Shown here: positions 1 to 4,898 of the stretch, piece by piece
Numbering within the stretch: position 1 is the first letter of the stretch
Layout: each line of letters begins with the position of its first letter
DNA from: Gammaproteobacteria bacterium
GTDB taxonomy: Bacteria; Pseudomonadota; Gammaproteobacteria; S012-40
Direction: 5' to 3'
Assembly: GCA_015491615.1 (NCBI GenBank)
Contig: WFVN01000243.1
Span: 1-6,821 of the forward strand
Length of the DNA: 6,821 bases
Notes under the pieces: generated by a model
Seen by the model: the letters and a program-made list of their open reading frames with translations, nothing else
Databases searched by the model: none
What the model was told of the DNA's origin: nothing
Translations under genes and position numbers: made by a program

Positions 1-234
1 GCCCAGGGGGCCGAGGCCGGGGGTGGGGTCGGCCACCACCGGATACCCCAGGGCGCGGTAGTCCGCCAGATGGCGGTTGGCGCTGATCAGAACGGCGTCC
101 ACCTGATCGGCCACCCGCGCCAGGACCCAGTCCACCAGGGGGCGACCGCACCAAGGGAGCAGGCCCTTGTCCCGCCCGTGCATGCGTCGGCCTTGGCCGC
201 CGGCAAGGACGAGGGCGGTCAGCGGCCAGGGCAT
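1..234 (-). CDS. mobA: Molybdenum cofactor guanylyltransferase MobA, N-terminal part (cut by window edge)
   Basis: MobA transfers GMP from GTP to molybdopterin-molybdenum in the cytoplasm, making the bis-MGD cofactor of DMSO-reductase-family enzymes. Only the first 78 residues are in the window; the family is usually about 190-210 residues. The nucleotide-binding loop is clear at residues 10-24 (LAGGQGRRMHGRDKGL), matching the MobA signature LAGGxGxRMGGxDKGL except that the first G of the usual GG is H19. SANR at 51-54 and the following Y-x-x-LG-x-P-VV-x-D segment also match MobA. The DKG form argues for the GTP enzyme and against the CTP-using MocA. The ATG is preceded by TGAGG with a 5-nt spacer; that Shine-Dalgarno overlaps the stop codon of the deaminase gene 7 bp upstream, so the two are probably co-transcribed and perhaps translationally coupled. 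The missing C-terminus means intactness cannot be judged. Confidence 0.93.
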   Translation of the reverse strand, partial: MPWPLTALVLAGGQGRRMHGRDKGLLPWCGRPLVDWVLARVADQVDAVLISANRHLADYRALGYPVVADPTPGLGPLG

Positions 235-241
235 GGCGGCC

Positions 242-727
242 TCAGTACACCTGGCGACCGGGGAGGGCGGCCCAGTCGTCCAGCAGGCGCAGGCATTCGT
301 CGCGCAGGAAGTCGGGTATGATGTCCACCGGACTGCCCCCCAGGCGCTTGAGAGTGGCGTTGTCCACCGTCAGCTCGTTGAACCCCAGCCGCTGCACGTC
401 CTCGATGCGGGTGCCGAACACCACCCGCTCCAGGCGCGCCCAGTGGATGGCCGAGAAGCACATGGGGCAGGGCTCGGTGGTGGAGTAGATGGTGCAGCCG
501 GAGAGGTCGTGGCTGGCCAAGGCGGCACTGGCGGCGCGGATGGCGTTCACCTCTGCGTGGCAGGTGGGGTCGTGGTGGGCGAGCACGGTGTTGTGGGCCA
601 CCGCGATCACCGCCTCGCCACGGACGATACAGGCGCCGAACGGCCCCCCGGGGAGGGCCTGGAACTGGCGTCGCACGTCGTCGATGGCCAGGCGCATGGG
701 GCGCGCGTGCGGGGTGAAACGGGACAT
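242..727 (-). CDS. GuaD-like nucleobase/nucleoside deaminase (COG0590 cytidine deaminase fold)
   Basis: This is a zinc-dependent hydrolytic deaminase of 161 residues. The catalytic HAE is at 57-59 (H57 zinc ligand, E59 proton shuttle) and the PCPMC motif supplies zinc ligands C87 and C90. The substrate-side motifs GGPFGA (27-32), N46, DPT before the HAE, and AIHWAR (93-98) resemble bacterial guanine deaminase (GuaD) more than the tRNA-editing TadA. The chain ends in Tyr, as Bacillus GuaD does; there the C-terminal tail helps close the active site of the partner subunit. Substrate is therefore inferred as guanine or a related purine, with moderate certainty. I chose the ATG at 727 because it leaves a normal N-terminus ahead of the first helix; a longer frame to 796 exists but would overlap the divergent ATPase gene and adds only an arginine-rich tail unlike the family. 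The upstream Shine-Dalgarno is weak (CAGG). It is the first gene of a leftward pair with mobA. Confidence 0.9.
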   Translation of the reverse strand: MSRFTPHARPMRLAIDDVRRQFQALPGGPFGACIVRGEAVIAVAHNTVLAHHDPTCHAEVNAIRAASAALASHDLSGCTIYSTTEPCPMCFSAIHWARLERVVFGTRIEDVQRLGFNELTVDNATLKRLGGSPVDIIPDFLRDECLRLLDDWAALPGRQVY

Positions 728-755
728 GGAACGGACCTGATTCGAAGGGGAACGT
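728..755. promoter_or_regulatory. 28-bp divergent intergenic region with ribosome binding site of the ATPase gene
   Basis: This is all the space between the two divergent start codons. AAGGGG at 745-750, five bases before the ATG at 756, is a good Shine-Dalgarno for the rightward ATPase and fixes its start. The gap is too short to hold two full promoters, so the promoters of one or both genes must lie inside the opposite coding sequence. I see no convincing -35/-10 pair on either strand here. Confidence 0.55.
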
Positions 756-2426
756 ATGCAACGCCTGGCGCGCATCCTGGATCGCCTGGACGGCAAACCC
801 TACAAGGCATACAAGGACTTGCAGGGAGAGGTCTTCCGCTGGCCGGATTATAACCTGCGCTTCCTGCACGTCCAGGGCGACCCCTTCGCCGCCCCCAGCC
901 GTCTCTCCCTCACTTTCGACCCCGAGGCACACCGCCTGCCGGAGGCCCTGTGGGCCACTGCGGACCGGCGCCGGGCCACGGCCGACTACCTGCAACGGCG
1001 CCTGTTCGTGGCCCTGCATCGCCAGGCGCGGGGGCGGGGCAGCGGTCGTAGCGGCGAGCTGGCGGTGGCGCGTCCGGGGCAGGCGGTGTTGTGGCGCACC
1101 GGGGTGCGCCTGGGGACGGACGGCTCCCTGGAACTGCGCCCATCCGTGGGCCTGCCCGCCGTCGGTCGGCGCATCCTCGGAGGCGAGGCCCGGCGCCTGT
1201 TGTTGCAGGCCCTGCCGGCGGCGGTGGCGGAGGCGGTGCCGGCGGTGGCCGAGGACCCAGAGCCCCTGTGGGCGCACGTCCGCTGCGTGGAGGACCAGGT
1301 GGCCCTGCGCGCCTGGCTGGCGGCGCACGGCTTCGTCGCCTTCGTGGGGGACGGGGCCGTCCTCCCACGGCGCAGCGGCATCGACGATCGCCCCTTGACA
1401 GAGGGCGCGGTGCCCTTCGACGCCCCCGACACCCTGGCCGAGGAAGTCACCCTGCCCCACGCCGGCCTGGTGCGGGGGATGGCCGTCCCCGCTGGGGTGA
1501 CAGTGGTGGTGGGCGGCGGCTTCCACGGCAAGACCACCCTCCTGCAGGCCCTGGAGCGGGGGGTGTACGACCACATCCCCGGCGACGGGCGCGAGCGGGT
1601 GGTGACCCTGGCCGAGGCGGTCAAGGTGCGCGCCGAGGACGGTCGCGCCATCCATCCCTTGGACATCCGCCCCTTCATCGACCACCTGCCCCTGGGCCGG
1701 GACACGCGCCGTTTCGCCACCGACAACGCCAGCGGCAGCACCTCCCAGGCGGCGGCCATCCTGGAGGCCCTGGACATGGGCGCGCGCCTGCTGCTGGTGG
1801 ACGAGGACACCGCCGCCACCAACCTCATGATCCGCGACGCGCGCATGCAGGCGGTGGTGCACCCGGACAAGGAACCCATCGCCCCCTTCATCGCCCGCGT
1901 GCGGGAGCTGCACGAACGGCTGGGGGTATCCACCCTGTTGGTCATGGGGGGCTCCGGGGATTATTTCGCCGTCGCCGACACGGTCCTCATGATGGACGAA
2001 TACCGGCCGCGGGACGTCACCGCCCAGGCGCGCGAGGCGGCCGCCGGTATCACTGTCCCCGAGGCCGGTCCGCGGCCCCCCCTGGCGCGTCACCCGGAAC
2101 GGAGGGTGGACGCCCACGCCCTTGCCGCCTCGGATCGTCCCAAGGTAAAGCTGCGCGAGGGGCAGGTGGTGTGGGTGGATGGGGCGCGCATGGACCTGGG
2201 GGCGGTGGAGCAGATCGTGGAGAGCGGGCAGCTGCACGCCATCGCCTGGATCGCCCGCCACTACGCCCGCGAGCTGCCCGATCGCGGCCTCGGCGAGGCC
2301 CTCCCCGGGCTCATCGAGCGCCTGGCGGCGGAGGGCCTGGACCACGTCACCTCCTGGCCCCTGGGGGACCTCTCCCTGCCGCGTGCCTTCGAGGTGGCCG
2401 CCGCCCTCAACCGGCTGCGTCCCTAG
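756..2426 (+). CDS. COG3044-type predicted ABC-class ATPase
   Basis: This 556-residue protein matches the family of 'predicted ATPases of the ABC class' (COG3044, ABC_ATPase). To my knowledge the only well-studied relative is the trypanosome mitochondrial RNA-editing-associated ATPase MRB1590; no bacterial role is established. The N-terminal part (about 1-230) begins with an RLARILDRLDGKPYKAYKDL segment characteristic of the family. The core has a Walker A loop at 253-261 (GGGFHGKTT), an ABC-signature-like SGSTSQ at 326-331, and a Walker B at 345-351 (LLLVDED, with D349 and E350). A switch-like MGGSGDYF follows at 397-404. The C-terminal 130 residues resemble a separate helical domain. No membrane segments or signal peptide are visible, so it is probably a cytoplasmic NTPase and not a transporter subunit. 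Length is normal for the family and all ATP-site motifs look intact. The start is supported by AAGGGG with 5-nt spacing. Its 3' end overlaps the convergent transporter gene by 20 bp. Confidence 0.9.
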   Translation: MQRLARILDRLDGKPYKAYKDLQGEVFRWPDYNLRFLHVQGDPFAAPSRLSLTFDPEAHRLPEALWATADRRRATADYLQRRLFVALHRQARGRGSGRSGELAVARPGQAVLWRTGVRLGTDGSLELRPSVGLPAVGRRILGGEARRLLLQALPAAVAEAVPAVAEDPEPLWAHVRCVEDQVALRAWLAAHGFVAFVGDGAVLPRRSGIDDRPLTEGAVPFDAPDTLAEEVTLPHAGLVRGMAVPAGVTVVVGGGFHGKTTLLQALERGVYDHIPGDGRERVVTLAEAVKVRAEDGRAIHPLDIRPFIDHLPLGRDTRRFATDNASGSTSQAAAILEALDMGARLLLVDEDTAATNLMIRDARMQAVVHPDKEPIAPFIARVRELHERLGVSTLLVMGGSGDYFAVADTVLMMDEYRPRDVTAQAREAAAGITVPEAGPRPPLARHPERRVDAHALAASDRPKVKLREGQVVWVDGARMDLGAVEQIVESGQLHAIAWIARHYARELPDRGLGEALPGLIERLAAEGLDHVTSWPLGDLSLPRAFEVAAALNRLRP

Positions 2427-3714
2427 CGGCCTCCTCCCGCGCCACCCGCTCGCCGCGCGCCTCGTCCACTCCGCGCAGGAGGATGAGGCCGGCGACGAAG
2501 AAGGCCAGGGTGGAGAGGAGAGCGATGCGGTGGTCGCCGCCGGTGAAGTGGTTCACCAGCCCGTAGGTCACCGGCCCGACGATGGCCGACAGTTTCACCG
2601 CCAGCCCCCACAGGCCGAAGAATTCCCCCGCCCGCGCCGGCGGAGAGAACTGCCCCACCAGGGCGCGGCCGGCGCTCTGGCTCGCCCCCAGGGCGATCCC
2701 CACGGCATTGGCCACCCACCAGAACTGGGCGCGGGTCTCCACCAGGATGGCCGCCGCCACCGCCGCGATCCAGATGACCAGGGTGACCACCAGGGTGCGT
2801 ACCGAGCCGATGCGGTCTTGCAGGTGGCCGAAGACGAAGGCCCCCGCCGCGGCGGTGACGTTCACCACCAGGATGAGAAGGATGCTGTCCTCGGTGGTGA
2901 AGCCCAGCACTGCCTGGGCGAACACCGCCGCCAGGACGATCACCGTGTTGATGCCGCAGTGATAGACGGCGATGGCCGACAGCAGGCGGAACAGGTCCCG
3001 GTGGCGACGGGCATGGCCCCAGGTGTCGCGCAGGCGATCCAGGCCGGCGCGGAACAGCCCTCCGGGCGGGGTCGGCGAGGGCACCGCCCGCTCCCGCAGC
3101 CAGAGAAAGGTGGGCAGCGCCCCCAGGGCGAAAGCGGCGGCGGTGATGTACAGGGTGCCGGGGACGTAGTCCGCCGCCGTCAAGCCTTGTGCCTGGGCGT
3201 GGCGCACGTAGGCAAGGCACAGGGCCAGCACCGACAGTCCGCCCAGATAACCCACCGCCCAGCCGTAGCCGGACAGACGCCCCATGCCCGCCTGCGGCGC
3301 CAGTTCGGGCAAAAAGGCGGCGATGAGATTCTCTCCCGCCGCGAACAGGTAGGTGGCCAGGATCACCAGGGTCATGCCCAGCCACACGTCCCCGGGCCCC
3401 ACCTGGCCGAGGGCCACCGTCCCCAGGATGCAGCCCAGGGAGGAGACGACGAGGTAGCGTTTTTTGTGCGCGCCGTGATCGGCGATGGCCCCCAGCAAGG
3501 GGGCACTGAGGAGGACCAGGGCGTTGGCGGCCCCCACCGCCAAGGTCCACAGGAGGGTGGCGGTGCCCCCGTCGAAGCCGGCGCCGGGGGCCACCACGCC
3601 GACGAAATAGGCGTTGAACACCGCCGTGAGGACGACGGTGGTGTAGCCGGAGTTGGCGAAGTCGTACAGCGTCCAGGCGATGCGTTCGCGGCGGGTGGGA
3701 GGTGGTACGGCCAT
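2407..3714 (-). CDS. Major facilitator superfamily transporter, UMF1/Atg22-like group
   Basis: This is an inner-membrane protein of 435 residues with about 12 hydrophobic helices. Family marks are the N-terminal RIAWTLYDFANSGY (11-24), the MFS loop 2-3 motif PLLGAIADHGAHKKR (72-86), FLPEL (134-138), GYGWAVGYLGG (149-159) and, in the second half, SQSAGR-x-L (345-352) followed by EFFGL and IVGP. These mark the UMF1 ('unknown major facilitator') family related to yeast Atg22, a vacuolar amino-acid effluxer; the bacterial substrate is unknown. In the second-half motif YHCGINTV (251-258), C253 stands where I remember an acidic residue in many relatives. An alternative in-frame TTG start at 3744 would add ten residues. 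I prefer the ATG because it leaves a family-like short N-terminus, but no good Shine-Dalgarno precedes it. The gene converges on the ATPase gene with a 20-bp tail overlap and has no leftward partner in the window. Confidence 0.9.
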   Translation of the reverse strand: MAVPPPTRRERIAWTLYDFANSGYTTVVLTAVFNAYFVGVVAPGAGFDGGTATLLWTLAVGAANALVLLSAPLLGAIADHGAHKKRYLVVSSLGCILGTVALGQVGPGDVWLGMTLVILATYLFAAGENLIAAFLPELAPQAGMGRLSGYGWAVGYLGGLSVLALCLAYVRHAQAQGLTAADYVPGTLYITAAAFALGALPTFLWLRERAVPSPTPPGGLFRAGLDRLRDTWGHARRHRDLFRLLSAIAVYHCGINTVIVLAAVFAQAVLGFTTEDSILLILVVNVTAAAGAFVFGHLQDRIGSVRTLVVTLVIWIAAVAAAILVETRAQFWWVANAVGIALGASQSAGRALVGQFSPPARAGEFFGLWGLAVKLSAIVGPVTYGLVNHFTGGDHRIALLSTLAFFVAGLILLRGVDEARGERVAREEAARDAAG

Positions 3715-3748
3715 GGCGCGATTGTAGCCCAGGGTGGGCGTCAAGTTT

Positions 3749-3775
3749 CGAGCGTCCCTTGTGGACGTGGGCTCG
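3749..3775 (-). promoter_or_regulatory. Hairpin just upstream of the transporter start
   Basis: On the minus strand CGAGC pairs with GCTCG (5 bp), enclosing a further GTCC/GGAC pairing (4 bp) around an ACAAG loop, with a CCAC bulge on one side. The loop and stem contain AAGGGA, the only Shine-Dalgarno-like sequence near the alternative TTG start at 3744. If that start is used, the hairpin could mask ribosome binding. The pairing is seen directly; any regulatory role is inference, and short stems like this arise by chance in GC-rich DNA. Confidence 0.35.
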
Positions 3776-3894
3776 GGATGGGGAGTCTTCTCGAATGGAT
3801 CGTGACCATGCCTTCCCCTCGGGGGTCGGGGCGCCTTTCCGCCAAGGAGTCAGCGACGTCGGCGGGACGGGCCTGGCTTCGAGGGCTTTCAGCC

Positions 3895-3923
3895 GGTGTG
3901 GTGCGTCTTTGGACGCCCACCCC
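3895..3923. repeat. Bulged inverted repeat (hairpin) in the intergenic region
   Basis: GCGTC (3903-3907) pairs with GACGC (3912-3916) around a TTTG loop. The stem extends through GTGG (3898-3901) with CCAC (3917-3920) past a one-base bulge, then two more G-C pairs beyond a mismatch. No T-run follows on either strand, so it is not a standard intrinsic terminator. It lies just downstream, in the leftward direction, of the probable terminator at 3931-3952 and could act with it. Confidence 0.4.
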
Positions 3924-3930
3924 CGAACGA

Positions 3931-3952
3931 GAAAAGGCGGACCTCCTCCGCC
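3931..3952 (-). terminator. Probable rho-independent terminator of the leftward 6821-4010 operon
   Basis: Read leftward, GGCGGA pairs with TCCGCC (6-bp GC-rich stem) around a GGAGG loop, and is followed immediately by TTTTC. It lies roughly 60 bases past the stop codon of the methyltransferase-like gene, the right place to end that transcript. The short T-run (four) makes it a modest terminator. Confidence 0.55.
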
Positions 3953-3996
3953 AAGGGGCACGTCCGATCTTGATGGGCCGGATCTCTCACGGCCCT

Positions 3997-4014
3997 TGTG
4001 AACGCTTGTTCACA
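3997..4014. repeat. Perfect 7-bp palindrome TGTGAAC-N4-GTTCACA
   Basis: Two perfect 7-base arms surround a four-base centre (GCTT). The right arm contains the stop codon of the leftward gene. The arms read like the half-sites of a dimeric regulator; TGTGA...TCACA recalls a CRP/Vfr site, but the spacing here is eight bases, not the usual six. It is equally a possible RNA hairpin at the end of the message. No T-run adjoins it. Confidence 0.5.
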
Positions 4015-4882
4015 CCGGGTGGCCGAGGGCGCGCAGGTGTTCCTTGGCGCGGTGCGCCAGTTCGGCCATGGCCAGTTCGTGTTCCCAATCGTAGGGGGGG
4101 TGGTCCTCGGGGATCTCCGGGCGCGTCAGGCCGTGGTAAGGGGCGTCGGCGTAGAGGCGTACCTGCCGTACTTCCTTGGGGCAGGGGGTGAGGTCGGGCC
4201 AGATGCCATGGAACAGGTCCTCGCGCCGGGTCACCTCCCATTGGTCGATGAGCCGGTAGCCCTCGGGCAGGTTCTCGCCGAAGGCCCCGTCGCTGCCGGT
4301 CTGCCGTTCGCCGGTCTCCTCGTTGACGTGGTCGGTGAAGACGTAGGCCACCAGCTTGGGGCGCAGGCGCGCCAGGTGAGGGGTGGGGTCCTGCCCCGGG
4401 GGCATCCAGGAGGAGAGGGCGAGGTCCACTTCGCCTTCGTATTCCGCCAGGGTCTGGTCGAGGAAGCGGACCGCCTCGGTGTGGAAACGTTCGATCTGGC
4501 TCGGCTTGCAGGCCGGGTCGCGCAGGGCGTCCACGCGGATCGCCTCGTCTTCCAGGGTCAGAAGGCTGGCGATGAAGCCGTTGCGCGGGTGCAGGTCCAG
4601 CACCTTCGGGGCCTCGCTCAACTGCCGCAGGTAGGCGGCGAGGGTGAGCATCTCCCGGCGCAGGGGGAAGTAGTGGGCCACGGTGGGCCCCTGGGTGGCC
4701 GGGTCGCGGTCGGGGTTGCTGAATACCAGCGCGTGCAGGGGCAGGTCGGCGATGCGCTCGCGGAAAGGGCGCCCCTCGTCCCAGGCGGGGTGTTCCTTCT
4801 CCTGGAAGGCGATGATGCGGTTCAGCATCGCCAGGGTGAAGGCCTCCATCTCCCGGAGGGGTTCGAACTGACTCGTGTCCAT
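4010..4882 (-). CDS. Conserved-looking hypothetical protein with a degenerate methyltransferase-like motif
   Basis: I do not recognise a named family for this 290-residue soluble protein. Residues 93-108 (KVLDLHPRNGFIASLL) resemble motif I of class I SAM-dependent methyltransferases, where a strand ending in Asp is followed by a glycine-rich loop. Here the usual GxGxG is reduced to H98-P-R-N-G102, so SAM binding is uncertain. A later strand DLALSSWMPPGQD (153-165) sits where the catalytic or substrate loop of that fold would be, and KLVAYVF (176-182) reads like the next strand. No signal peptide or membrane helix is visible. The ATG is well supported by GAAGGA with a six-base spacer. The gene starts 16 bp after the stop of the PAS-GGDEF-EAL gene, so it is very likely in the same transcript. 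It may be an enzyme or a SAM/nucleotide-sensing relic of the fold; a function in c-di-GMP signalling is only suggested by position. Confidence 0.8.
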   Translation of the reverse strand: MDTSQFEPLREMEAFTLAMLNRIIAFQEKEHPAWDEGRPFRERIADLPLHALVFSNPDRDPATQGPTVAHYFPLRREMLTLAAYLRQLSEAPKVLDLHPRNGFIASLLTLEDEAIRVDALRDPACKPSQIERFHTEAVRFLDQTLAEYEGEVDLALSSWMPPGQDPTPHLARLRPKLVAYVFTDHVNEETGERQTGSDGAFGENLPEGYRLIDQWEVTRREDLFHGIWPDLTPCPKEVRQVRLYADAPYHGLTRPEIPEDHPPYDWEHELAMAELAHRAKEHLRALGHPV

Positions 4883-4898
4883 GGTGGGTCCTTCGTGT
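4883..4898 (-). promoter_or_regulatory. 16-bp intercistronic gap with strong ribosome binding site
   Basis: GAAGGA (minus strand, 4889-4894) lies six bases before the ATG of the methyltransferase-like gene. The Shine-Dalgarno fixes that start and, with the short gap, supports an operon with the upstream c-di-GMP gene. Confidence 0.75.

Larger units (their letters stand above)
3715..4009. other. Gene-free structured intergenic region
   Basis: About 295 bp between the transporter start and the stop codon of the methyltransferase-like gene. The short frames crossing it have no family resemblance, and I call no gene. It contains several inverted repeats, listed separately: a hairpin next to the transporter start, a bulged hairpin, a probable terminator and a palindrome at the right end. 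A TACAAT hexamer (minus strand, 3721-3726) lies six bases before the transporter ATG and resembles a -10 box, but no acceptable -35 stands 16-18 bases upstream of it. Confidence 0.6.

Noticed and set aside
728..796. 23-residue N-terminal extension of the deaminase
   Set aside because: It is arginine-rich, unlike the family, and would place the start inside the divergent ATPase coding sequence; the ATG at 727 gives a normal length.
1210..1255. GGC/GTG-rich run resembling a trinucleotide repeat
   Set aside because: It encodes an Ala/Val-rich helix in the ATPase and is explained by high-GC codon choice, without exact repeat units.
219..2345. Long leftward open frame of 708 codons opposite the ATPase gene
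   Set aside because: Its translation is low-complexity H/G/P/R-rich, matches no family and spans two well-supported genes; it is a typical shadow frame of high-GC DNA.
1091..2566. Rightward open frame of 491 codons inside the ATPase gene
   Set aside because: Composition is almost entirely G/R/P/A with no motif, while the overlapping frame holds the Walker motifs.
3702..4001. Possible 99-codon rightward gene in the intergenic region
   Set aside because: No ribosome binding site, no family resemblance, and it crosses the hairpins, the probable terminator and the transporter start.
3997..4014. Standard CRP binding site
   Set aside because: The TGTGA and TCACA halves are eight bases apart instead of six, and no promoter or rightward gene lies nearby.
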